Positions 27,595-36,375 of a stretch of 64,000 nt of DNA are shown in pieces; the stretch's first letter is position 1, and each line of letters opens with the position of its first letter. Origin of the DNA: JANXSF01 sp043745195. GTDB taxonomy: Bacteria > Acidobacteriota > Terriglobia > Bryobacterales > Bryobacteraceae. A model generated the notes under the pieces. It searched no databases and was not told the origin of the DNA. It was given only the letters and a program-made list of their open reading frames with translations. Both the position numbers and the translations under genes were made by a program. The stretch covers positions 62,001 to 126,000 of the forward strand of contig JAYTTF010000168.1 in assembly GCA_043745195.1 (NCBI GenBank), given 5' to 3'.

Positions 27595-29217
27595 ATGCGC
27601 TTTTCCGTCCTTCAAATTGCTGCTGCGTGCGCCGTATGGGCACAGCCGTACGACCTGATAATTTCCGGGGGCCGCATTGTGGATGGCACCGGTAACCCTT
27701 CGTTCATCGGCGACATTGGAGTGCGCGGCGGGAAGATTGTAGCGGTTGGGAAGATTCCACGGGACAAGACTACGCGGACTATCCAGGCTGCAGGGTTGAC
27801 GGTTGCCCCAGGCTTTGTAGACATTCACAACCATTCCGACTACACGCTGGTGACCGACGGCAACGCGCAGAGCATGATACGCCAGGGTGTAACATCGATG
27901 ATTCTGGGCGAAGGTGGATCCGTTGCCCCAGTTACTGACAAACAACCTTGGAATGATTTCACAAGTTACTTTGCCTTGCTGAAGAAACAGGGAATTTCGA
28001 CGAATGTTGGGACCTATGTGGGGTCGAGTCAGATTTGGACTTATGTGCGCGGGCCAAAGGAAGGTCCACCGACAAAGACTGAACTTGAAGCGATGCGAAG
28101 TGAAGTGCGCAAAGCCATGGAGCAGGGAGCGCTGGGCGTTGCCAGTTCGCTTAGTGGACCTCCTGGGGCGTGGATTGATACGGAAACGTTGGTTGCAATG
28201 TGCACCGCCGCAGCTCCCTATGGCGGAATTTATTCTACTCACATGCGCACCGAGGGTAATGGAGTATTTGAATCCGTGGCGGAGGCGCTGGAGATTGGAA
28301 GGCGCGCAGGGGTGCCTGTAGACATCATTCATTTGAAATTGGCGGAAAAGCAGTTGTGGGGAAAGATGCCGGAACTGATTGGACTAATCGCTAATGCGCG
28401 GGCCAATGGACAGCAGGTGGAAGCCAATGTTTATCCGTATCGGGCCGGACAAAATAACCTTTCGTCCATCTTGCCTCCGTGGGCGCACGATGGCGGGCCG
28501 CAGGCGCTCATTGGGCGGCTGAAAGACCCGGTATTGCGGGCGAGGCTTGAGCGTGAAGTGCTGCACGGCATTCCCGGAACGAACTGGTACAACCACTACA
28601 CGGCTACTGGATCGTGGGAAGGGATGTTGTTAGTCAGTTTGTCTAACCCTGCTTACAAGAAGTTTGAAGGACGCCGGATGAACGAAGTAATTACAGCATT
28701 AAACAAGCCGCCGGTGGATGTTTTGTTTGAGTTACTGATCCAAAACAGCGCTTCAGTTCCCACTGTTTACTTTCATCATTCCGAAGAAGACATGCGCTAT
28801 GCGATGAAACAACCATTTGTATCGATTGGTTCCGATGGATCGGCGGTGGCAGTGAGTGGGCCGCTATCGGTGGGCAATCCGCATCCGCGCTGGTATGGAA
28901 CTTTTCCGCGTGTGTTGGGCCGTTACGTGCGCGATGAAAAAGTGATTTCCATGGAAGAGGCGATCCGTAAGATGACATCGGCTAACACTGCGAAGGTAGG
29001 CGTGTTTGATCGTGGATTGCTGCGGACGGGACAATGGGCGGACATCACTGTGTTTGATGCCGGGAAGGTGATTGACAACGCGACTTACGATAAACCGCAC
29101 CAGTATGCCACGGGTATTAACTACGTAATTGTGAATGGCACGATGGTGCTGGAGGAAGGCAATCATACGGGAGCAAGACCGGGCACCATTTTGTATGGCA
29201 GGGGCAAGGCTCAATAA
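27595..29217 (+). CDS. N-acyl-D-amino-acid deacylase (D-aminoacylase family amidohydrolase)
   Basis: The 540-residue protein has an N-terminal signal-like segment (FSVLQIAAACAVWAQ) and an amidohydrolase TIM barrel. Metal-site motifs: GFVDIHNHSDYTL (H-x-H), GVTSMILGEGG (Glu/Cys site), IYSTHMRTEG, VDIIHLKLAE (His) and SIGSDGSAVAV (Asp), then the closing beta domain GQWADITVFDAGKVIDNATYDKPHQYATGINYVIVNG. It removes acyl groups from N-acyl-D-amino acids or acts on dipeptides. It begins 41 nt after the sugar dehydrogenase stop and ends 3 nt before the ankyrin gene ATG, so an operon with the latter is likely. Confidence 0.92.
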   Translation: MRFSVLQIAAACAVWAQPYDLIISGGRIVDGTGNPSFIGDIGVRGGKIVAVGKIPRDKTTRTIQAAGLTVAPGFVDIHNHSDYTLVTDGNAQSMIRQGVTSMILGEGGSVAPVTDKQPWNDFTSYFALLKKQGISTNVGTYVGSSQIWTYVRGPKEGPPTKTELEAMRSEVRKAMEQGALGVASSLSGPPGAWIDTETLVAMCTAAAPYGGIYSTHMRTEGNGVFESVAEALEIGRRAGVPVDIIHLKLAEKQLWGKMPELIGLIANARANGQQVEANVYPYRAGQNNLSSILPPWAHDGGPQALIGRLKDPVLRARLEREVLHGIPGTNWYNHYTATGSWEGMLLVSLSNPAYKKFEGRRMNEVITALNKPPVDVLFELLIQNSASVPTVYFHHSEEDMRYAMKQPFVSIGSDGSAVAVSGPLSVGNPHPRWYGTFPRVLGRYVRDEKVISMEEAIRKMTSANTAKVGVFDRGLLRTGQWADITVFDAGKVIDNATYDKPHQYATGINYVIVNGTMVLEEGNHTGARPGTILYGRGKAQ

Positions 29218-29220
29218 TTG

Positions 29221-30405
29221 ATGCGGCTTCCTCTCGCAATGATTTTGTTATGTGGAGCCCAGGCGGGAGAATTGCACGTTGCTGCCCGCGCTGGGGACGC
29301 CGATGCGGTGGCGGCGCTTTTGAAAAAAGGTGTTGACCCGAATGGGCGCGATGGATTGGGCGGCACACCTTTGCACGATGCTGCTTGGGGTGGCTACAAG
29401 GACGTGGTGGAGCTGCTGCTTCGCAAAGGTGCTGATGTGAATGCGCGGCATAGAGAGGGCGGTTCAACACCGCTGCACTATGCTGTGATCACAAATCGTC
29501 TGGAGATTGTGGAGCTGTTGATGAGTCAGGGTGCCGATGCGCGGCTGCGTTATGGACAAGGGTCAACGGTGCTGCATTTGGCGGCAAATCGAGGATATAT
29601 TGATGTGGCGCGGTTCTTGCTAAGTAAAGGCGCGGAGGTGAATGAACGCGATACAACCGGAGCCTCTGCATTGGAAGAAGCGGTTTGGAAAGGGCAGACG
29701 GAGTTGGTGCGGCTGCTTTTGGAACATAAAGCTGATGGGGCCGGCATCAATCCGAAGAGCGGAGATTACTTAACGCACATTGCTGCGAGGCGAGGCCATG
29801 CTGATGTGTTGGCAATGTTGCTGGAGCGCGGCGCAAAGGCGGATGAAAAGTCGAAGGACGGGTCCACTCCGCTGGACGAAGCGCTTCGGTTTCGGCAGGC
29901 GGGAACTGCGGGAGTGTTGCTAGTTCGTTCCGATGTGGCGTTGAATCCGGCGCGCATTGCGGAGTTAGTAATGGAAGGGCGAACGGAGTTGGTGGCACTG
30001 CTGTTGGCGCATGGTGCCAAGGCGGATGGGAAGACGCAATTGGGATCGACGTTACTGCATGATGCTGCGTTGAAAGGGCATGTGGAGACAGTTGAACTGT
30101 TGTTGAACAAAGGTGCAAAAGTGGATGCGCGGAATGCAACTGGAGCTACGGCACTGCATGATGCTGCGTTAGGCGGGCAGGGGAGGGTTGTGGAATTGTT
30201 GTTGAAGCGCGGGGCTGCCGTGAACGTGCAGGATGCGGAATCGGGAAACACTGCACTAGGGAACGCAGCGGCTTGGGGGCGTGCGGAGATTGTCAAAATG
30301 CTGCTGAGCAGCGGCGCGGACAGGGGTGTTGTAAATCGGGCAGGGAAGCGGGCCGTGGATTTGGCCCGCGAAAACGGACACAAAGCCGTGGCCGCGCTGC
30401 TATAG
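29221..30405 (+). CDS. secreted ankyrin-repeat protein
   Basis: A signal peptide (MRLPLAMILLCGAQAGE) precedes about ten ankyrin repeats of 33 residues (GDADAVAALLKKGVDPNGRDGLGGTPLHDAAWGG, YKDVVELLLRKGADVNARHREGGSTPLHYAV.., GHVETVELLLNKGAKVDARNATGATALHDAAL). These run to the end, with no other domain. It should be a periplasmic protein-binding scaffold. The ATG at 29221 follows the TAA of the deacylase gene by 3 nt, which suggests translational coupling. Convergent with the isomerase gene, with 9 bp between. Confidence 0.9.
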   Translation: MRLPLAMILLCGAQAGELHVAARAGDADAVAALLKKGVDPNGRDGLGGTPLHDAAWGGYKDVVELLLRKGADVNARHREGGSTPLHYAVITNRLEIVELLMSQGADARLRYGQGSTVLHLAANRGYIDVARFLLSKGAEVNERDTTGASALEEAVWKGQTELVRLLLEHKADGAGINPKSGDYLTHIAARRGHADVLAMLLERGAKADEKSKDGSTPLDEALRFRQAGTAGVLLVRSDVALNPARIAELVMEGRTELVALLLAHGAKADGKTQLGSTLLHDAALKGHVETVELLLNKGAKVDARNATGATALHDAALGGQGRVVELLLKRGAAVNVQDAESGNTALGNAAAWGRAEIVKMLLSSGADRGVVNRAGKRAVDLARENGHKAVAALL

Positions 30406-30414
30406 TTCAGCAGA

Positions 30415-31263
30415 CTATTTGTGCATTTTTCGGAAATTGGTTAGACACTTTCCAGCGGTTTCCAATTCTGAAAAACGACTACCTTCCTGTTCTATCAAGT
30501 AGTACTCAACACCACCGGATTTTTCAGCAGCTTTGAAAATCTCTTTCCAATTTGCCACGCCTTCGCCGAATAAAACACGATAGCCGCTGCTATCTTTATC
30601 CTTATCTTTCGGGGACGTCCAGTCCTTGCAGTGGAGGGAAACAATCCGGCCAGGGTGTTGATTGATCCATTGCACGGGATCGGTACCCGCTTCAATCGCA
30701 GTGCCAACGTCAAGCTGCAACACTACGTTTTTGGGAGTGTTGTTGGCAAGCACCTCCATGGGACGTGTTCCATCAATCGGTTTGAATTCCACTTGGTGGT
30801 TATGAAAGCCCACGCGAATGCCAGCCGATTTTGTATCTTCGGCGCCCTTGGTTAGCTGGTCTGCAATTTTCTTCCAACCGTCCAGTGTGGTAACCCGGCC
30901 GGCACTCGCCATGATGATGAACTTGCTTCCAAGGATAGTATTCAGTTCAATTGCCTTGGGCATCAACTCCGGGGTGAAGGAGTTATTGCTGTTGTGCGTG
31001 GAGAAACACTTCATGCCAACTTCGTCCAGCACAGTTCGCATTTCGTTCGCAAAAGAAGGCGTCCACTGCATGTAAGGGGAAAAGAACTCAACCCCCTGAT
31101 AGCCCAGCTTGGCGACGGCGCGGACGGTGCCGACAAGATCTTTCTCTAAATCACCGCGGACCGAATATAATTCCAATCCAACAGGGATCTTCTTCTTAGC
31201 TGCGGAAAGGGTAGCGGCCGAGGCGGCCAGGGAAAGCAGGGAACGGCGTGTAATGGAACTCAT
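30415..31263 (-). CDS. sugar phosphate isomerase/epimerase (xylose-isomerase-like TIM barrel), TAT-exported
   Basis: The 282-residue protein has a twin-arginine leader (SSITRRSLLSLAASAATLSAA) and a TIM barrel of the AP-endonuclease-2/xylose isomerase family: VGLELYSVRGDLEKDLVGTVRAVAKLGYQGVEFF, GMKCFSTHNS, RVGFHNHQVEFKPIDG (H-x-H), VVLQLDVGTAIEAG (metal Asp), IVSLHCKDW and YYLIEQEGSR (Glu). It fits a periplasmic 3-keto-sugar or polyol pathway beside Gfo/Idh and DUF1080 proteins. The start at 31263 is used because the RR motif begins there; the codon at 31281 adds six unneeded residues. Confidence 0.9.
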   Translation of the reverse strand: MSSITRRSLLSLAASAATLSAAKKKIPVGLELYSVRGDLEKDLVGTVRAVAKLGYQGVEFFSPYMQWTPSFANEMRTVLDEVGMKCFSTHNSNNSFTPELMPKAIELNTILGSKFIIMASAGRVTTLDGWKKIADQLTKGAEDTKSAGIRVGFHNHQVEFKPIDGTRPMEVLANNTPKNVVLQLDVGTAIEAGTDPVQWINQHPGRIVSLHCKDWTSPKDKDKDSSGYRVLFGEGVANWKEIFKAAEKSGGVEYYLIEQEGSRFSELETAGKCLTNFRKMHK

Positions 31264-31281
31264 CAGTATGGAAGATAACAC

Positions 31282-31325
31282 GAATCAGGCAGACAGCAAA
31301 ACTACTGCCTGCCTGATTCATTTTT
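31282..31325. terminator. inverted repeat with T-tract, possible terminator
   Basis: GAATCAGGCAG (31282-31292) pairs with CTGCCTGATTC (31309-31319), with CAG/CTG adding inner pairs, and the plus strand continues ATTTTT. It lies between two minus-strand genes, where the minus direction has no U-run, so its use as a terminator there is uncertain. Confidence 0.45.
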
Positions 31326-31329
31326 CAAA

Positions 31330-31560
31330 CTAGGGTTTTGGAGCTGGTGGCGGTAATTCCTTGGCTTCGCAAACCGATTGAAAACCTTGTCGTGAATGGG
31401 TGCCATCACAGAAGGGTTTATTCTCTGAAAGACCGCAGCGGCATAAGCCGATTGTGGTGCGGCCACCGAGGCCGTATGTTTTGCCACTGGCATCGACTAA
31501 AGTGAAATCACCCTCAATGCGAAGTGGACCGTTGTTGAAAACTGTTGCTTTTGATGACAT
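31330..31560 (-). CDS. CDGSH iron-sulfur domain protein
   Basis: The 76-residue protein (from MSSKATVFNNGPLRIEGDFTL) has the motif LCRCGLSENKPFCDGTHSRQGF, that is C-x-C-x2-S-x3-P-x-C-D-G-x2-H, which binds a 2Fe-2S cluster through three Cys and one His (mitoNEET fold, single-domain bacterial type). A Pro-rich tail ends the chain. Its role is likely electron or cluster transfer in the cytoplasm. The ATG at 31560 is preferred because upstream codons are not conserved in the family. Confidence 0.92.
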   Translation of the reverse strand: MSSKATVFNNGPLRIEGDFTLVDASGKTYGLGGRTTIGLCRCGLSENKPFCDGTHSRQGFQSVCEAKELPPPAPKP

Positions 31561-31612
31561 TGGCCACATGGTAACACAGCCGTCCAAGTATTAATCAGGC
31601 ACAATAGAGAGG

Positions 31613-32857
31613 TTGCGACTTTCTATCATTCTTTTGGCATTTACTTGTTTCGGTGCAGCCCCTGCGGAGACGTCTGCGGAACTGATGGAGCGGGTTCGCG
31701 CGCATATGAAACAGACCATTGAAGGCGTCCCCAACTACACCTGCCAGATGCTGGTGGAGCGGTTTACGCGGCAGCCTGGCGCAAAACAGTTGAACCGGCG
31801 CGACGCGTTTCGCTTGGACGTTGCGGTAGTGGCAAAGCATGAATTATTTGCCTGGCCTGGTGAAGGTGCTTTTAAGGAACGCGAGATTGGCGAGTTTGCC
31901 CGACGAGGTGCATTTGGAACCGGAAACTTTGCCACTCATTTGGCGAATGCGCTGAATCCAACTGGGGTTGTTTACACCGTGAACCCCGTAGAAGAATTCG
32001 CCGGGAGGAAGGCCTACCGCATTGGATATCAAATTCCAGCGGCGCGAAAACCCTATCGCATCAAGATTGATGTGCAAATAGCTGACCCCGGAGTAAAGGG
32101 CCAGTTTTGGGTGGATGAGGTCACTTTAGACGTGTTGCGTTTGGAGTTCTCCTTACAGGAAATACCCGAAGGATTTCCGCTGAGAACTGCTGGTGAATTT
32201 GTGGAATATGAGCGGGTGCGCATTGGCAGCGGCGATTTTTTATTGCCGCAGAAGGCCCAATTGGAATTGCAGCATACCGATGCAAGCCTGGAACAGAATC
32301 GGACTACGTTTTCTTCTTGCCGACAATACGCAGGCGAATCCGTGATCCGGTTTGAAGGGTTGGCGGATGAAACGGAAGCGGCGAAGCTTCCCCAGGAAAT
32401 TAAGATTCCATCCAAGCTTCAAATCGATGTGGAATTGCGCACAGCGATTGACAGTTCCAAAGTTGCCATTGGGGATCAGTTGGAAGCAATTGTTTCGAAG
32501 CCCGCAAAGTTCAAAGGCGAAGTTGTGATTCCTAAAGGTGCAATGATTACTGGGCGCGTAACAAGGATTGAACGCATCCAGGCCGGGCAACCTCAATTCA
32601 CTCAATTCGTGGTGGGTTTTGAATTTACTAAAGTGGTGTTTGGATCAAAGTTTGCGCAACTGAACTCATTTCTGGAAGAAGGCGGAAGCATCATGAGCCC
32701 AGCACTACGAGGGATGCGGAACAGTCAGACTTCGCGAATCTTCCTGTATCGCGAGTACGCCAAAAAGAATGAGGAGAAACAACCACCGATGGTTTATTCC
32801 TCCTCGACTAAGTTAGAACTGCCCAAAGGCAGTTTCCTTATATTGCGTACTTACTAA
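31613..32857 (+). CDS. secreted acidobacterial protein of unknown function
   Basis: The 414-residue protein reads from a TTG start at 31613 with AGAGAGG directly before it. Signal peptide: LSIILLAFTCFGAAPA. Then MERVRAHMKQTIEGVPNYTCQMLVERFTR and a beta-rich domain up to FRLEFSLQEIPEGFPLRTAGEFVEYERVRIGSGDFLLPQKAQLEL..FSSCRQYAGESVIRF. This last part aligns with the C-terminal domain of the protein at 39687-41165 (VPKDFPIDKVETVIDYEFIRLGAGKFLLPVK..IIEFRNYRKFGAESAITF), so the two are paralogues. The C-terminal ~130 residues are a further beta domain. Function unknown. Confidence 0.7.
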   Translation: MRLSIILLAFTCFGAAPAETSAELMERVRAHMKQTIEGVPNYTCQMLVERFTRQPGAKQLNRRDAFRLDVAVVAKHELFAWPGEGAFKEREIGEFARRGAFGTGNFATHLANALNPTGVVYTVNPVEEFAGRKAYRIGYQIPAARKPYRIKIDVQIADPGVKGQFWVDEVTLDVLRLEFSLQEIPEGFPLRTAGEFVEYERVRIGSGDFLLPQKAQLELQHTDASLEQNRTTFSSCRQYAGESVIRFEGLADETEAAKLPQEIKIPSKLQIDVELRTAIDSSKVAIGDQLEAIVSKPAKFKGEVVIPKGAMITGRVTRIERIQAGQPQFTQFVVGFEFTKVVFGSKFAQLNSFLEEGGSIMSPALRGMRNSQTSRIFLYREYAKKNEEKQPPMVYSSSTKLELPKGSFLILRTY

Positions 32858-35800
32858 AACGTGAACCGCAAGGACCCCTGCATGACACGCGGTTGCCTGG
32901 TGGAGGTTACCTGCCCGAACGTTGTATCCACTTGGTTCCCGGCTGGATCAAAGCGTGCCGTGGTGTTCACACCAGAAAACTGGGTGTGATTCAAGGCGTT
33001 GTACATTTCCCAACGAAGGGAAAGGATACGGCGTTCATTCTTCAACGGAATCTTCTTGATGAAAGAGATATCCGTGTTGCTGAAGCCAGGTCCGCGAATT
33101 ACATCCTTAGGTGCGTTGCCAGGGTTGCCAACTGGGGGCCGGGAGAATACGGAAGTATCGAACCAGCGTAGGAACGTTTTGGAGCCATGATCCAGTTGCG
33201 CCTTGCCGTTGACGATGATGCGCGAACCATCTCCGCCGCCGGTGATATCAGCTCCGTCAGTAGTGCTGTAGCCAACGCCGCTGGGCTGGCCGCTGACTAA
33301 AGCGACAATCCCGGAAATTTGCCATCCATCAAATAGGTGATGAACCACAGCGTGTTTGGCAATATTGGATAACTTAGGCAGATCGTAAGTGTAATTGGCA
33401 ACGAAGCTATGCGTTTGGTCTCCACCATTCTTGCCGTAACTCCAAACACGAAGTGGACGATAGACGGGAATTCCCGATTCATCCATGAACTTTGAGTAAG
33501 TGTAAGAGATACCCATTTGAAGGCCACGGCTGAAACGGCGGTTTAGCGATGAGAGCAACGCATGATAGTTGGAATCATAAGCGTTGTCGATGAAGTTGAT
33601 GTTTCCGTAGCCAGGATATGGGCGTAGAAAATTAACGGGAAGTGGTCGGCCGTTGGTTGGGTCCAGGTTGGAGGACTGGAAGTTCGCGCCATAGGGAACG
33701 GTATTGATGTTATACCCCTGCTGGATGTGACGGCCGAAGGTGCCACCGTAACTAACATCGAGTAACAGCGAACGTCCCAGATCCTGCTGAACACCGAATG
33801 TTACATTGTAAGTGCTGGTGGTTTTGTTATCCACGTTGAAGGCGTTGGTATTGCTGGGTGCCAATACATTTGCAGCCTGTGTGAAGGTAGCCAGACTGCC
33901 ATAGTAAGTGATCGGCGTGAAGATGGCCGGCGGATTGTTGGTGGTGGGGCTCCATTTGCTCAGACGCATATTGTACTGAATGGATGCTCCACCACGAATT
34001 GCCGTTTTCCCTTTCCCAAATGGATCATAGGCGAAGCCCAAACGCGGGCCGTACAGCAGCGGCTGGTTGTTGACAAAACCACGAGCATAGTTCTTGTCAC
34101 CCGATAAGACTCCACCGTTGGCTGGATTGCCAGTTCCCGGTACGAATGCTCCGATGTAAGCGACAGGGAAAACCTGACTATTGCGAGGGTCGATAGCGAC
34201 TCGGTTTAGGTTGGCATCGAAGCCAGGACGGAAGAACACTGGCGCGTTCTTGATGTCATAACGGCTGAGGGCCAGAACCGATTGTTCACCTGCTTTTCTT
34301 GGATACATCTGATTCGACCAGCTGAAGCGCATGCCGTAATCAATAGTTAGTTTGCGATTTACTTTCCAACTATCCTGCACGAACCATTCGGCGAACGTTT
34401 GCCGCATGTTTGCACCGTAACGGTTGGTGGATTCAGAGTATTGCTGGAAGACTCCCAGTGCTGCATTGGAGTAAGCCCAGTTGGTATCAAGCGGATTGTT
34501 TACGTCGCGAGCGAAGGCAAAGTTGCCACTAAAGACGCTACGCTCGCCCTCATACTCGCGGATGCGATTTACGTTAAAGCCAACCTTAAACAGATGGGAG
34601 CCTCGGGTAATGCTGACATTGTCGCTCAAGGTGAAGGTGAAGTCGGTTCCACCAGTCAGGAAGCGATCGTCGAATGTTGCATCAGCGCTGCTGGGCACTC
34701 CGCCGAATGAGAAGCGCGGGATGATGCCTTGAACGTTGGAAGATGGATAGTATTGGCCGGCGGTGAAACCAATCTTGGAACGAAGGACACGGTCAATTGA
34801 ATCAACCGGGTGCCAGGCCTCGTGATTGTGGCGGACACCGCTGGTTACTTCCATGACTACAGTTGGGCTGAACACACGCGTGTAGCCCACACCAAGGCCC
34901 GACTCGGTGAAGCAATAGCATTGGGCGAACAGGCCCCAGGCAGAAGCACCACCTGCTACGGCGTGGCCTTGCTGTTCTGAGAGCCAGGTTTTGCCGCGTA
35001 CATAAAAGCGGTCGTTGGCGGTGGGCACGTAATCAAATTTGAACAACTGGCTTCGCTTTGGATTGTCGATTGCTTCCTGGAATCTGTAATTATAGTTGCC
35101 GCCGGAAATGTTGCGGTCGAAGAAGTTAGGCAAGGGCAACAACTTCATCAGTGCTGTTCCATTGGTGTTGACACGGTTTGTGGGAATGATGTTGCCAGGA
35201 AAGTTCTGGCCTGTGGTTGGATCCTTAATCGCAATCAATCGCCCGCTCACATCCAGAGTTTGTGAGAAATCACCAGCGCGTTCAAGCGCAGTGGGGACGG
35301 TGACCCGTTGCAGATTACCGGGTGACTTGATGCCCCACTGTTCCAGATTGTAAAAGCCGAATAGCTTATCCTTGCTTGTGTTCCACTTGCCAGGGATATA
35401 AATAGGTCCGCCTATGCTAAAGCCCAATGTGCTAAATCGTAAGATGGGGCGCTGAGCACCATTGCGATTGTTGAAGAAGTCGTTGGCATTCCACATTTCG
35501 TGGCGCTTGTACCAGTAACCCGATCCGTGATACTCCTTGCCACCCGACTTAGTAATTACCTGAACCACCGCGCCACCATTGCCCGCATATTCGGCCTGAT
35601 AGCTGTTGAGGATAACTTTCACTTCGCCGATGGCATCCATGGTGGTCACACTGGAAAACACGTTAGGTGAGCCGTTATCATTGCTAACCACGCCATCAAC
35701 CGAGAGCGTGTTCATGCCGCTGGTGGTTCCGCCCATGTTGCTGGAACCTGTACCGAAACTGCCACCCACTGAATCTCCGTCGGCGGAGAACTGCACGCCA

Positions 35801-36288
35801 GGCAAAAGTTTTAAGAGTGAATTCACGTCGCGCCCACGCGCTTGAATGTTGGCAACCTGATCGCTGGTGATTACACCGGAACGTTCGGAACTTGCGGTTT
35901 GCACCGTGGCACCTTGCGCCTCAATTGTGATGGTGTCGGTGACTGCGCCAATGCTGAGCAGCACTTCGCCTAAAGACAAACGCTCATTCGCATTCAGCAC
36001 CAGATTGGTTTGGCGATACGCCTTGAAGCCGGGCGCGTCAATTTTTACGGTGTATGTTCCTGGCAGTACGGCTGGGAAATTGAAATTGCCTTGTTCATTG
36101 GTGTTGGTGTTGCGCGATTCACCAGTGCGATCGCTAACCAGGGTCACCGGCATGGCAACAATAACTTGTCGGGTTGGATCCATAACAGTGCCAGTGATAG
36201 TTCCGGTGATGGTCATCTGAGCCATCGCCAGTGGAAGTGTGAGTAGGCCAAGGCAGCAGCCGTGGAGAAAACGGTTGATTGTAAACAT
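32854..36288 (-). CDS. TonB-dependent receptor with carboxypeptidase-regulatory-like N-terminal domain
   Basis: The ~1144-residue outer-membrane receptor starts MFTINRFLHGCCLGLLTLPLAMAQ (signal peptide). Next come a carboxypeptidase-regulatory sandwich (ITGTITGTVMDPTRQVIVAMPVTLVSD..), a plug (VNSLLKLLPGVQF, MNTLSVDGVVSNDNGS) and a long barrel ending in QGSLRFTF. It is a paralogue of the 10779 receptor. The start at 36288 is chosen since GGGGTTATTTACATG lies there, the same leader as at 10762-10781. It sits immediately downstream of GH95 and may be cotranscribed or separately started; its presence suggests import of fucosylated glycan. Confidence 0.92.
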   Translation of the reverse strand: MFTINRFLHGCCLGLLTLPLAMAQMTITGTITGTVMDPTRQVIVAMPVTLVSDRTGESRNTNTNEQGNFNFPAVLPGTYTVKIDAPGFKAYRQTNLVLNANERLSLGEVLLSIGAVTDTITIEAQGATVQTASSERSGVITSDQVANIQARGRDVNSLLKLLPGVQFSADGDSVGGSFGTGSSNMGGTTSGMNTLSVDGVVSNDNGSPNVFSSVTTMDAIGEVKVILNSYQAEYAGNGGAVVQVITKSGGKEYHGSGYWYKRHEMWNANDFFNNRNGAQRPILRFSTLGFSIGGPIYIPGKWNTSKDKLFGFYNLEQWGIKSPGNLQRVTVPTALERAGDFSQTLDVSGRLIAIKDPTTGQNFPGNIIPTNRVNTNGTALMKLLPLPNFFDRNISGGNYNYRFQEAIDNPKRSQLFKFDYVPTANDRFYVRGKTWLSEQQGHAVAGGASAWGLFAQCYCFTESGLGVGYTRVFSPTVVMEVTSGVRHNHEAWHPVDSIDRVLRSKIGFTAGQYYPSSNVQGIIPRFSFGGVPSSADATFDDRFLTGGTDFTFTLSDNVSITRGSHLFKVGFNVNRIREYEGERSVFSGNFAFARDVNNPLDTNWAYSNAALGVFQQYSESTNRYGANMRQTFAEWFVQDSWKVNRKLTIDYGMRFSWSNQMYPRKAGEQSVLALSRYDIKNAPVFFRPGFDANLNRVAIDPRNSQVFPVAYIGAFVPGTGNPANGGVLSGDKNYARGFVNNQPLLYGPRLGFAYDPFGKGKTAIRGGASIQYNMRLSKWSPTTNNPPAIFTPITYYGSLATFTQAANVLAPSNTNAFNVDNKTTSTYNVTFGVQQDLGRSLLLDVSYGGTFGRHIQQGYNINTVPYGANFQSSNLDPTNGRPLPVNFLRPYPGYGNINFIDNAYDSNYHALLSSLNRRFSRGLQMGISYTYSKFMDESGIPVYRPLRVWSYGKNGGDQTHSFVANYTYDLPKLSNIAKHAVVHHLFDGWQISGIVALVSGQPSGVGYSTTDGADITGGGDGSRIIVNGKAQLDHGSKTFLRWFDTSVFSRPPVGNPGNAPKDVIRGPGFSNTDISFIKKIPLKNERRILSLRWEMYNALNHTQFSGVNTTARFDPAGNQVDTTFGQVTSTRQPRVMQGSLRFTF

Positions 36289-36375
36289 GTAAATAACCCC
36301 GAGGTACTTGGTCACCGCGTAAGCGATAACTATCTCATGGATTATATGTAGTTCACTTTCCCCTGTCAAATCGGT

